Shown here piece after piece: positions 55,388 to 64,000 of a DNA stretch of 64,000 nucleotides. The first letter of the stretch is position 1; each line of letters starts with the position of its first letter. The notes beneath the pieces were generated by a model. It searched no databases and was not told the origin of the DNA. It saw only the letters and a program-made list of their open reading frames with translations. Origin of the DNA: Pseudoxanthomonas gei. GTDB taxonomy: Bacteria > Pseudomonadota > Gammaproteobacteria > Xanthomonadales > Xanthomonadaceae. A program made the translations under genes and the position numbers. The DNA is taken from positions 62,001-126,000 of the forward strand of contig NZ_QOVG01000004.1 of assembly GCF_010119615.1 (NCBI RefSeq), given 5' to 3'.

Positions 55388-56341
55388 TCACTTCAGTTTG
55401 ATCTCGCGCAGCCGCTCTTCCAGGTAGCCCTGGGCTGTGATCGGTTCGGGGTAGCGCTTGGGATTACCGGGCGTAATCGTGGAAGGCAACACGTCGATCA
55501 GGAAATCCGGGTTGGGATGCAGGAAGAACGGCACCGAATAACGGGGCTTGCGCGCCTGCTCCCCCGGCGGGTTCGTCACCCGGTGGGTGGTGGACGGGTA
55601 CACGTGGTTGGTCAGGCGCTGCAGCATGTCGCCGATGTTGACCACGATGGTGTCGGCGTCAGAGGTGAAAGGCACCCACTCGCCCTGCTGTGAACGCACT
55701 TCCAGCCCCGCGGCGCTGGCGCCCACCAGCAGCGTGATCAGGTTGATGTCCTCGTGCGCACCGGCGCGCACGTTGGGGATGTCATCGGCAGTGATCGGCG
55801 GGTAGTGGATCGGGCGCAGGATCGAATTGCCCGAGTTGGTCTTGTCGGCGAAATAGTCTTCCGGCAGTTCCAGATGCAGGGCCAGCGCCGCCAGCACGCG
55901 CGAACCCAGCTGGTCGAGCGCCTGGTAGAGCCCATAGCCATGTTCGCGGAAGCCCGGGACTTCATCTGGCCACAGGTTCGGCGGCATCACGTCGGCGTAT
56001 TCTGAATCGCGCGGGATTTCGCGACCGATGTGCCAGAACTCCTTCAGGTCGAAATGCTTGGAGTCCTTGGCGGTCTCCACGCCGAACGGGGTGTAGCCAC
56101 GGGCGCCGCCGCTGCCGGGCACGTGGTACTTGCGCTTGGTTTCCTCCGGCAGGGCGAAGAAATTGCGGAACGCATCGTAGGCGGCGTCGATGGCACCTTG
56201 CGGAATGCCGTGGTTGCGAATGCCAGCGAAACCCCACTGCCGATAAGCCGCGCCCAGTTCGGCGACGAACGCCTCGCGGTCGTTGCTGCTGGACGGATTG
56301 ATGAAACGGTTGATATCGAGGGTTGGAATTCTTTCGGACAT
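55388..56341 (-). CDS. Isopenicillin-N-synthase-like Fe(II)/2-oxoglutarate oxygenase
   Basis: A 317-residue double-stranded-beta-helix oxygenase. The N-terminal DIOX_N part (IPTLDINRFINPSSSNDREAF, then QWGFAGIRNHGIP) is followed by the catalytic core with iron ligands His196 and Asp198 (GAHEDINLIT) and His253 (TTHRVTNP). Arg267 (PRYSVPFF) is placed to bind the 2-oxoglutarate carboxylate. It resembles bacterial IPNS-family proteins of unknown substrate found in many proteobacteria. I start at ATG 56341 (MSERIPTLD). It follows glmM by 46 bp. Confidence 0.88.
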   Translation of the reverse strand: MSERIPTLDINRFINPSSSNDREAFVAELGAAYRQWGFAGIRNHGIPQGAIDAAYDAFRNFFALPEETKRKYHVPGSGGARGYTPFGVETAKDSKHFDLKEFWHIGREIPRDSEYADVMPPNLWPDEVPGFREHGYGLYQALDQLGSRVLAALALHLELPEDYFADKTNSGNSILRPIHYPPITADDIPNVRAGAHEDINLITLLVGASAAGLEVRSQQGEWVPFTSDADTIVVNIGDMLQRLTNHVYPSTTHRVTNPPGEQARKPRYSVPFFLHPNPDFLIDVLPSTITPGNPKRYPEPITAQGYLEERLREIKLK

Positions 56342-56387
56342 GGAATGCTCTGGTTGCTTGTTGCGTTCTGCACAGGCAGAAGGAGGT

Positions 56388-57742
56388 TCAGGATGCCGCA
56401 CGCACCGCGTCGGCAAGTTTGTCGAGCGTGCGCTGCACCAGGGCATCGTCGTCCGCTTCCACGGTGACGCGCACGACCGGCTCGGTGCCCGAGGGACGCA
56501 GGAAGGCGCGTCCACGGCCTGCTACGGCTGCCTCGGCTTCTACCAGTGCCGCCTTGACGCTATCCGCTTCGGTGGGGCGGGCGCCATTGTTCAAGCGCAC
56601 GTTGATGGTCTTCTGCGGCACCATCACCAGTCCGGCCAGCGCCTGGCGCAGCGAAAGTCCGGTACGGCTCAGCACTTCCAGTACCTGCAGGGCGCTGACG
56701 ATGCCGTCGCCGGTGCTGGTGCGGTCAAGGCAAAGCAGATGACCGGAGGCCTCGCCGCCCAGGATGCCCTTCCCTTCCACCAGGGCCTGGTGCACATAGC
56801 GGTCGCCGACCTTGGTGCGGATGAACTTGATGCCGGCCTTGGCGAAGGCCTGTTCCAGGCCGTAATTGGTCATCAGTGTGCCGACCACCGGGCCGCGCAG
56901 GCGCCCGGTGCGGTTCCAGTCGTTGGCCAGGATGTAGACCAGGCCATCGCCATCGACCACGGTCCCGTCGCCATCCACGAACAGCACGCGGTCGCCGTCG
57001 CCATCGAAGGCGATGCCCAGGTCGGCGCCGCTCTCGCGAACGCGGGATGACAGGGCTTCGGGGTGGGTCGAGCCAACCCCGTCGTTGATATTGAGTCCAT
57101 TGGGATCGGCGCCGATCACCTCCACGCGCGCACCCAGCTCGCGCAGCACCAAGGGGGCGACCTGGTAGGTCGCGCCATTGGCGCAGTCGACCACGATGCG
57201 CATGCCGTCCAGCCCGAACTGCCGCGGCACCGAACTCTTGCAGGCCTCGACGTAGCGCCCGATAGCATCGCGGCTGCGCACTGCCTTGCCCAGCTGCTCG
57301 GAAGGCACGGTGCGGAAGGGATGCTCCAGCGCCGCCTCGATGGCCAGTTCGGTTGCATCGTCCAGCTTTTCGCCTTCAGCGGAGAAGAACTTGATGCCGT
57401 TGTCGTGGTGCGGGTTGTGCGAGGCCGAGATCACGATACCGCCGTCGGCGCGGAACGAGCGGGTCATGTGCGACACCGCCGGCGTGGGCATGGGGCCCAT
57501 CAGCTCCACATCCACGCCCGCGGCCACCAGGCCCGCTTCCAGCGCGGCTTCGAACATGTAGTTTGAAATGCGCGTGTCCTTGCCGATCAGCACGCGCGGC
57601 TTGCGCCAGTCGTCCGTGGCCTTGACCGAGGCGCGCAGCGCGTGCCCGTAGGCATTGCCCAACCGCAGCATGAAATCAGCGGAAATAGGGCCTTCGCCGA
57701 CGCGGCCGCGGATGCCATCGGTGCCGAAATACTTTTTCTTGC

Positions 57743-57746
<4 letters not shown>
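56388..57746 (-). CDS. glmM: Phosphoglucosamine mutase
   Basis: A 452-residue mutase converting glucosamine 6-phosphate to glucosamine 1-phosphate for UDP-GlcNAc, feeding peptidoglycan and LPS. The start [19 protein letters not shown], the phosphoserine Ser109 in [16 protein letters not shown], the metal loop DGDGDR and the phosphate-binding [11 protein letters not shown] are all intact. ATG 57746 overlaps the accD stop by 4 bp. Confidence 0.97.
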
Positions 57747-58639
<893 letters not shown>

Positions 58640-58726
58640 GCGTTTGCCATGGTATTTGCGGTGTCCCGTTCAGTTTCGGCGCTTCAGCCAGCGGCGAAGT
58701 TTAGCCCAGGCGCCGTCGATCGCGGG

Positions 58727-59527
58727 TCAGGCGTCCAGCGCGGCCCGCAGCGGAGCCAGGAATGCCGCGGCCCGGGAAGCCGCATCCGCAGGATCTATGG
58801 CATCGGCAAGGCTGGCCACCAGCGCGCTGCCCACCACTACCCCGTCGGCTTCGACGGCCATGGCGGCCGCGCTGGCCGCGTCCCTGATGCCGAAGCCGGC
58901 CACGACAGGGACCCGGCTATGTGCGCGCAGGTCATGCAACCTGGCCCCTGCCGCTGTTGTGTCCAGGTGGCCGGCGCCGGTCACCCCGGCGAAGCTGACG
59001 TAGTACAGGTAACCCTGTGCGGTTTCGCAGAGCATCGCCATGCGTTCGGAGGAGGTGGTCGGCGATGCCAGAGCGATCAGGTCCAGGCCGTGCCGCGAAA
59101 ACAGCTCGCGCGTGTCGGCTGCTTCTTCCGGAGGCAGGTCGACCAGCAGAACGCCATCGACGCCGGCGGCAACGGCTTCGGCGGCGAAGCGCTCGTAGCC
59201 ATGGATCTCGACCGGATTCAGGTAACCCATCAGCACCACGGGCGTGGTGGCGTCACGCTGGCGGAACTCGCCGACCGCCTTGAGCACGTAGCGCAGCCCG
59301 GCCCCGCGCCGCAAGGCCTGCTCGGAACTGCGCTGGATGGTCGGGCCGTCGGCCATCGGGTCGGAAAACGGCACTCCCAGTTCAATCACGTCCGCGCCCG
59401 CTTCGACCAGTGCGTGCATGGCCGGCACGGTCGCTTCCAGCGAAGGGTCGCCGGCGGTGATAAAGGGGATGAGGGCCTTGCGGCGACCTGCTTTGAGTTG
59501 TGAAAAACGACTGGCGATTCGACTCAC
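58727..59527 (-). CDS. trpA: Tryptophan synthase alpha chain
   Basis: A 266-residue TIM-barrel subunit that cleaves indole-3-glycerol phosphate to indole. Catalytic Glu49 (VIELGVPFSDP) and Asp60 (DPMADGPTIQ) are present, and the phosphate loop GFGIRD is intact. The start appears to be GTG 59527 (VSRIASRF), with GAGG about 8 bp upstream; no ATG is available. A repeat element separates it from trpB, where many operons overlap. Confidence 0.93.
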   Translation of the reverse strand: MSRIASRFSQLKAGRRKALIPFITAGDPSLEATVPAMHALVEAGADVIELGVPFSDPMADGPTIQRSSEQALRRGAGLRYVLKAVGEFRQRDATTPVVLMGYLNPVEIHGYERFAAEAVAAGVDGVLLVDLPPEEAADTRELFSRHGLDLIALASPTTSSERMAMLCETAQGYLYYVSFAGVTGAGHLDTTAAGARLHDLRAHSRVPVVAGFGIRDAASAAAMAVEADGVVVGSALVASLADAIDPADAASRAAAFLAPLRAALDA

Positions 59528-59548
59528 GATGAAGCCTCGTTTGAGCCT

Positions 59549-59664
59549 CTCTCCCACCGGGAGAGGGGTTGGGGTGAGGGTGCGGCGAAGCAGTGATGGT
59601 TGATACGCGTGGACTCCGCCGCACCCTCATCCGCCCTTCGGGCACCTTCTCCCGCAGGGAGAAG
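59549..59664. repeat. Composite inverted-repeat element between trpB and trpA
   Basis: Two outer hairpins, CTCTCCC/GGGAGAG (59549-59565) and CTTCTCCC/GGGAGAAG (59646-59664), flank a 13-bp perfect inverted repeat TGAGGGTGCGGCG (59575-59587) / CGCCGCACCCTCA (59617-59629). The arms with GGTTGGGGTGAGGG and CCTCATCCGCCCTTCGGG are of a REP-like class scattered in many high-GC proteobacteria. Confidence 0.85.
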
Positions 59665-59672
59665 GGATTCGT

Positions 59673-60890
59673 CTACAGCTCAAGGCCTTCGCGCATGGCG
59701 ATGGTATGCACGTCCTTGTCGCCGCGTCCGGACAGGTTGCACAGCACCAGCGCGTCCTTTGGAAGTTCGCGCGCCAGCTTGATCGCCTGGGCGACGGCAT
59801 GGCTGGATTCGAGCGCGGCCAGGATGCCCTCGGTGCGCGCCAGGGTGTGGAAGGCGGCCAGTGCCTCGTCATCGGTGACGCCAACGTATTGCGCGCGCCC
59901 GGCGTCGCTGAGGAAGGAATGCTCCGGGCCCACGCCCGGGTAGTCGAGGCCTGCGGACACCGAATGGGTCTCGGTGATCTGGCCGTCGTCATCGCAGATC
60001 ACGTAGGTGCGGTTGCCATGCAACACGCCGGGGCGGCCCGCGGAAATCGAGGCGGCGTGACGTCCGGTTTCGACGCCGTCGCCGGCCGCCTCGGCGCCGA
60101 CGATCTTCACGCCGGCATCGTTGAGAAAGGCATGGAACAGGCCGATCGCATTGCTGCCGCCGCCGACGCAGGCGGTGATCACGTCGGGAAGACGGCCATA
60201 TTCCGACAGCATCTGCGCACGCGCCTCCCGGCCGACCACCGCATTGAAGTCGCGCACCATGCGCGGATACGGGTCGGGGCCGGCGACCGTGCCGATGATG
60301 TAGAAGGTGTCCTGCACATTGGTCACCCAGTCGCGCATCGCTTCGTTCAAGGCGTCCTTCAGGGTCTGCGAACCCGAGGTCACCGGAACGACTTTCGCGC
60401 CCAGCAATTGCATGCGGTAGACGTTGATCTTCTGGCGCTCGATGTCGGTGGCGCCCATGTACACCACGCACTCCAGGCCCAGGCGTGCGGCGACAGTGGC
60501 ACTGGCCACGCCATGCTGGCCGGCACCGGTCTCGGCAATGATGCGGGTCTTGCCCATGCGGCTGGCCAGCAGGGCCTGGCCGATGGTGTTGTTGATCTTG
60601 TGCGCGCCGGTGTGGTTCAGGTCCTCGCGCTTGAGCAGGATGCGGGCGCCGCCGACTTCCCGGGACAGGCGCTCGGCTTCGTAGATCGGGCTGGGGCGGC
60701 CGACGTAATGCTTGAGGTCCTTTTCGAATTCGGCGATGAAGGCCGGGTCCACGCGGGCGGCGTCATAGGCGGCCGCCAGCTCCTGCAGCGGCCCGATCAA
60801 CGTTTCGGCGACGAAGCGGCCGCCGTAGCGCCCGAAGTGGCCATTGGCGTCGGGGTAGGCGTGGTAGTCGGTGATGGGAGCCTGGTTCAT
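59673..60890 (-). CDS. trpB: Tryptophan synthase beta chain
   Basis: A 405-residue PLP enzyme joining indole and serine to tryptophan. The PLP lysine is Lys98 in HTGAHKINN. The phosphate-binding GGGSNAIG and [13 protein letters not shown] are intact. I start at ATG 60890 ([14 protein letters not shown]). A small hairpin (60905-60922) lies in the leader. It is divergent from a LysR regulator, which is probably its activator. Confidence 0.97.
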   Translation of the reverse strand: MNQAPITDYHAYPDANGHFGRYGGRFVAETLIGPLQELAAAYDAARVDPAFIAEFEKDLKHYVGRPSPIYEAERLSREVGGARILLKREDLNHTGAHKINNTIGQALLASRMGKTRIIAETGAGQHGVASATVAARLGLECVVYMGATDIERQKINVYRMQLLGAKVVPVTSGSQTLKDALNEAMRDWVTNVQDTFYIIGTVAGPDPYPRMVRDFNAVVGREARAQMLSEYGRLPDVITACVGGGSNAIGLFHAFLNDAGVKIVGAEAAGDGVETGRHAASISAGRPGVLHGNRTYVICDDDGQITETHSVSAGLDYPGVGPEHSFLSDAGRAQYVGVTDDEALAAFHTLARTEGILAALESSHAVAQAIKLARELPKDALVLCNLSGRGDKDVHTIAMREGLEL

Positions 60891-60955
60891 CGTGGTGATC
60901 GACTGCGGTCTGGGGGGACCGCACTTTAACGCACACGAACGCGCCAATAAATCGA

Positions 60956-60987
60956 TAAAATCTCACCCACCCGTCAGTAAAACTCAC
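60956..60987. promoter_or_regulatory. Direct repeats in the trpB/LysR promoter region
   Basis: TAAAATCTCAC (60956-60966) and TAAAACTCAC (60978-60987) are spaced 22 bp start to start, two helical turns, in the 102-bp divergent region. Such spacing suits a LysR-type dimer pair. A hairpin GCGGTC/GACCGC at 60905-60922 lies between them and trpB. Confidence 0.45.
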
Positions 60988-60992
60988 ACTTC

Positions 60993-61907
60993 ATGGCCCG
61001 AACCCTGCCCTCCCTCAACGCCCTGCACGCCTTCGAGTCCGCCGCCCGGCTGGGAAGCGTGACCCGGGCCGCAGGCGAACTGCATGTCACCCACGGCGCC
61101 GTCAGCCGGCAGATCAAGGCGCTGGAGGCCGAACTGGGCCAGCCCCTGTTTGCCCGCCACGGACGCGGCCTGGCCTTGACCCATGCGGGCCTGCGCCTGC
61201 GTGATGCCACCGGCACTGCCTTCCAGCAACTGGAGGCGTCCTGGTCCAGCCTGCGTCGCGACAGCGCCCCATCAGCGCTGGTATTGGGCTGCCCGGGCAG
61301 CGTGCTGGCGCGCTGGGTCATTCCGCGCCTGCCGCGGCTGGCGGTCGAACTGCCGGGATTGAACCTGCACCTGGTCGTGAACGAAGGCGAGTTCGACCCG
61401 GCACTGGCGGGGCTGGATGCCGCCTTGCTGCTTGCCGAGCCTCCCTTCCACCAGGGATGGCAGGTGCAGGAACTGGCGACCGAAAGCATCGGCCCGGTGG
61501 TGAGCCCGCGCTATGCGGGCTTCGCCTCCTTGCGCGGGCAGCCGCCGGCAGCCTTGCTGGAGGAGTCGCTGCTGCACACCAGTTCGCGCCCCCAGGCCTG
61601 GCCGGCGTGGGCATCGGCCAATGCACTGGAACCCGGCAGCCTGGATCTGGGGGCGGGCTTCGAACATCTTTATTACCTGCTGGAAGCAGCGGTGGCCGGA
61701 CTGGGCGTGGCCATCGCCCCGCAACCCCTGGTCAGCGCGGACCTTGCGGCCGGAAGGCTGGTGGCGCCCTGGGGCTTCGTGCAGGCTCCCGGTCGCTGGG
61801 TGCTCTGTTGCCGCCGCGGCAGCGTCGACGGCCGAATCACCCTGCTCGGCGAGTGGCTGCAGCGGGAACTGTCCGCATCGCAACCCGCCGGACCCACGGC
61901 CGCCTGA
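60993..61907 (+). CDS. LysR-family regulator (TrpI/GcvA-like)
   Basis: A 304-residue LysR regulator. The winged HTH occupies residues 6-65 (LPSLNALHAFESAARLGSVT, then AAGELHVTHGAVSRQIKALE), of the GcvA/TrpI subgroup. The effector domain follows (LVLGCPGSVLARWVIPRLPRL to the end). It is divergent from trpBA, the arrangement in which TrpI of pseudomonads activates trpBA in response to indole-3-glycerol phosphate; I infer the same role. It converges on trpF. Confidence 0.85.
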   Translation: MARTLPSLNALHAFESAARLGSVTRAAGELHVTHGAVSRQIKALEAELGQPLFARHGRGLALTHAGLRLRDATGTAFQQLEASWSSLRRDSAPSALVLGCPGSVLARWVIPRLPRLAVELPGLNLHLVVNEGEFDPALAGLDAALLLAEPPFHQGWQVQELATESIGPVVSPRYAGFASLRGQPPAALLEESLLHTSSRPQAWPAWASANALEPGSLDLGAGFEHLYYLLEAAVAGLGVAIAPQPLVSADLAAGRLVAPWGFVQAPGRWVLCCRRGSVDGRITLLGEWLQRELSASQPAGPTAA

Positions 61908-61927
61908 GCCTCCTCAGCCGGAGGCCT

Positions 61928-62563
61928 TCAACCGGGCAACGAGTCAGCGCGCCGGGCCTCATCCACGAACGTGCGCATGCGGTCCGCACTCTTGATGCCC
62001 GGCGAGGATTCGATGCCGCTGGACACGTCCACCCCCCACGGTCGCGCGGTGTGGATGGCAGTGGCCACGTTTTCGCTGCTGAGTCCGCCGGCCAGCAGCA
62101 CCGGCTTGTCCAGCTGCGGCACGCGTCGCCAGTCGAAGCGCCGCCCGCTGCCACCCTGCTCGCCCGCTCCGTGACCGTCCAGCAACAGGCCATAGGCCCC
62201 GGGAAATCCTGCGGCAAGCGCGGCGGCGTCTTCGTCCGTGCCGCCCATGGCGATCGCCTTCAGGTACGGCACGCCGAATCCGGAGCAGAAAGCATCGGTT
62301 TCGGCGCCGTGGAACTGCAGGAGATCCGGATGCACGGCTTCCACCAGCGCCTCGACGTCAGCGCGCGGGTTGTCCATGACCAGGGCCACCACCGCGATTT
62401 CCTCGGGCACCAGGTCGCGCAGCATGCGCGCGTGCCCCAGCAGCAGTTTGCGTGGGCTGCGCGGCGCGAACACCAGGCCGAGGTAGTCCACGCCCAGCTC
62501 CACCGCCAGGCGCACGTCCTCGGCACGGGACAAGCCGCAGAACTTGATGCGGGTACGGGTCAC
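61928..62563 (-). CDS. trpF: Phosphoribosylanthranilate isomerase
   Basis: A 211-residue TIM-barrel enzyme of tryptophan synthesis. The catalytic Cys9 lies in [11 protein letters not shown], and the second catalytic Asp is probably in [10 protein letters not shown]. The phosphate site [10 protein letters not shown] and [14 protein letters not shown] are typical. ATG 62563 overlaps the truA stop by 4 bp. Confidence 0.96.
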   Translation of the reverse strand: MTRTRIKFCGLSRAEDVRLAVELGVDYLGLVFAPRSPRKLLLGHARMLRDLVPEEIAVVALVMDNPRADVEALVEAVHPDLLQFHGAETDAFCSGFGVPYLKAIAMGGTDEDAAALAAGFPGAYGLLLDGHGAGEQGGSGRRFDWRRVPQLDKPVLLAGGLSSENVATAIHTARPWGVDVSSGIESSPGIKSADRMRTFVDEARRADSLPG

Positions 62564-63342
62564 AGGTTCAGCTCCGCCGGCAGTCCGCAGGCTGCAGGGT
62601 ACAGCGGCCCCAGGAACACCAGGCCGTCGGCCGGCGCCGTGGGTCCGGCCAGGGTGCGATCGCGACCGGCCAGCAGTTCGGCCATCCAGTCTTCCGGCTT
62701 TTCACCCCGCCCCACCAGCAGCAATGAGCCGACCAGGTTGCGCACCATGTGGTGGAGGAAGGCGTTGGCCTGCACCTCCACCACCACCTGCTCGCCCTCG
62801 CGGCTGATCGACAGCCGCTGCAGGTCGCGCACCGCGTGGGGCGCCTGGCAGTGCACGGTGCGGAAGGCATTGAAGTCGTGTTCGCCCAGCAAGGCCTGCG
62901 CGGCGCGATGCATGGCATCGGCATCCAGCGGCAGGCGCTCCCAGCTCAGCTGCTGCCTGCCCAGGGCCGGGCGCACGGCGCGGTTGAGGATCCGGTAGCG
63001 GTAGCGGCGCGCGCGCGCCGAGAAGCGCGCATTGAAATCAGCGGCCACCGGCTGGCACCAGCGCACGCACACCGATGGCGGCAATCGCGTGGTCGTGCCC
63101 AGGCTCCAGCTGCGCGGGGTACGCACTGCCTCGCTGTCGAAATGCACCACCTGGCATTCCGCATGCACGCCGGCGTCGGTGCGTCCGGCGCACACGACCT
63201 GGACCGGATGGGCGGCCACCGTGGACAGCGCTTCCTCCAGCGTGGCCTGCACCGTCGCCACGCCCGCCTCGCCGTGCGGGGCCAGTCGCTGCCAGCCATG
63301 GAAGTCCGACCCGTCGTATTCGACGCCCAGTGCGTAACGCAT
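62560..63342 (-). CDS. truA: tRNA pseudouridine(38-40) synthase
   Basis: A 260-residue TruA that modifies U38-U40 in the anticodon arm of many tRNAs. The catalytic Asp56 is in [11 protein letters not shown]. The start [16 protein letters not shown] and the C-terminal [17 protein letters not shown] are typical. I use ATG 63342 (MRYALGVEY); a TTG six bases upstream is unlikely. It lies between fimV and trpF, as in Pseudomonas. Confidence 0.96.
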   Translation of the reverse strand: MRYALGVEYDGSDFHGWQRLAPHGEAGVATVQATLEEALSTVAAHPVQVVCAGRTDAGVHAECQVVHFDSEAVRTPRSWSLGTTTRLPPSVCVRWCQPVAADFNARFSARARRYRYRILNRAVRPALGRQQLSWERLPLDADAMHRAAQALLGEHDFNAFRTVHCQAPHAVRDLQRLSISREGEQVVVEVQANAFLHHMVRNLVGSLLLVGRGEKPEDWMAELLAGRDRTLAGPTAPADGLVFLGPLYPAACGLPAELNL

Positions 63343-63367
63343 CAGCAACGCTCCCTGCGGAGTGCGC

Positions 63368-64000
63368 TCAACCTATATCGCGCAGCAACTGCGTCGCTTC
63401 ATCGCGCGCGGCGGCATCGCCACCGGCAGCCACTTCACCCAGCAGGCCGCGTGCGGTCTCCACGTCGCCCAGGTCCAGGTAGGCAATGGCCAGCTCAAGG
63501 CGCTCGCGACCGGCAGGCGCCGGGTTGAGCGGCGCGAGGTCCAGGCCCGCTTCGCCGGTATGCCAGGTCGGCTTGACCGCCGCGCTGGTCCAGGCCTGTG
63601 CTGCTGGCGCAGGAATGGCGCCGGCGTCCTCCGCTGCTGATTCATCGTCGGCCTCGGCCAGCGCAGCCGGCACGCCATCTTCGTAGTCGTTGTCGAAATC
63701 CGGGTCCAGCGGCTCGTCGACTTCCGCCTCGACCGGGGCGGCAACCGCACCGCTCACCGGCATCGCCGCAGCCAGTGCCGCGCTGTCGTAGCCCGTGCGC
63801 GGGCTTGCCTTTACCGAAGGTTTGCGACGGCTGATCAGCCAGGCCACGACCAGACCGGCGACCAGCAGGCCCAGGCCCGCCCACAGCCACAGCGGTTGCG
63901 ATGCGCCGCCCTGGTTCTGCGCCAGGCGCTGCTGGGCGGCGGCCAGCTCGCTGTCCTTCATGGCAATCAGCTTGGCCTGCTGCTGCTTCAAACCTTCCAG
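63368..64000 (-). CDS. fimV: FimV-like protein, C-terminal part only
   Basis: An open frame that enters from beyond base 64000. The visible 210 residues begin in a Gln-rich coiled coil ([24 protein letters not shown]), then one membrane helix ([21 protein letters not shown]), an acidic cytoplasmic region, and a C-terminal FimV domain ([29 protein letters not shown], then QLLRDIG). FimV is an inner-membrane hub for type IV pili and polarity. The position before truA matches the fimV-truA-trpF order of pseudomonads. The N-terminal LysM part is outside the window. Confidence 0.9.
   Translation of the reverse strand: MEGLKQQQAKLIAMKDSELAAAQQRLAQNQGGASQPLWLWAGLGLLVAGLVVAWLISRRKPSVKASPRTGYDSAALAAAMPVSGAVAAPVEAEVDEPLDPDFDNDYEDGVPAALAEADDESAAEDAGAIPAPAAQAWTSAAVKPTWHTGEAGLDLAPLNPAPAGRERLELAIAYLDLGDVETARGLLGEVAAGGDAAARDEATQLLRDIG

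Overview
The window is high-GC chromosomal DNA from a gammaproteobacterium of the Xanthomonadaceae/Lysobacteraceae. This rests on gene order (pnp-rpsO-truB-rbfA-infB-nusA-rimP, initiator tRNA, the complete 14-gene nuo operon, tRNA-Leu, secG, tpiA, then accD-trpA-trpB and trpF-truA-fimV), on Lys/Ala-rich tails on several proteins, and on GTAG-headed palindromes like those of Stenotrophomonas. I do not assign a genus. I see no prophage, insertion sequence or CRISPR array.

Left part (1-10 kb): the end of a MetX-family acyltransferase and a cysteine dioxygenase. Next comes a beta-glucoside module: a GH3 exo-glucosidase divergent from a LacI-type regulator, which converges on a GluP-like sugar permease with a perfect LacI-type operator upstream. 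tRNA-Leu(CAA), a TetR regulator, a DAO-type oxidoreductase and three small proteins follow, including a membrane protein with an HExxH motif.

Middle accessory part (10-26 kb): class III polyhydroxyalkanoate synthase (PhaC plus a PhaE with a long DNA-binding-like tail), phosphatidylserine synthase and a 3-hydroxybutyrate-oligomer hydrolase. These are followed by a LuxR-type response regulator, a Nudix hydrolase, a very large CrbS/MxtR-like sensor kinase with a solute-transporter domain, a TonB-dependent receptor, a GntP-type permease and a lipase-like hydrolase. The same 12-bp inverted motif, GTAC-N4-GTAC, lies in both divergent promoter regions (hydrolase/response regulator and TonB receptor/permease). 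I infer that the region makes, mobilises, imports and senses 3-hydroxybutyrate compounds under one two-component system. This is the most likely undescribed system in the window.

Housekeeping core (26-52 kb): pnp and rpsO with their terminators and a promoter; the truB-rbfA-infB-nusA-rimP translation cluster; initiator tRNA; and nuoN to nuoA, all on the minus strand. Between nuoH and nuoI there is an 86-bp tandem duplication that carries a dead copy of the nuoI start.

Right part (52-64 kb): tRNA-Leu(GAG), secG and tpiA, a short-chain dehydrogenase, an FkbM methyltransferase, a 2-oxoglutarate/Fe oxygenase-fold protein, glmM, accD, trpA and trpB (split by a repeat element), a divergent LysR regulator, trpF, truA and the C-terminal end of a FimV-like protein that runs off the window.
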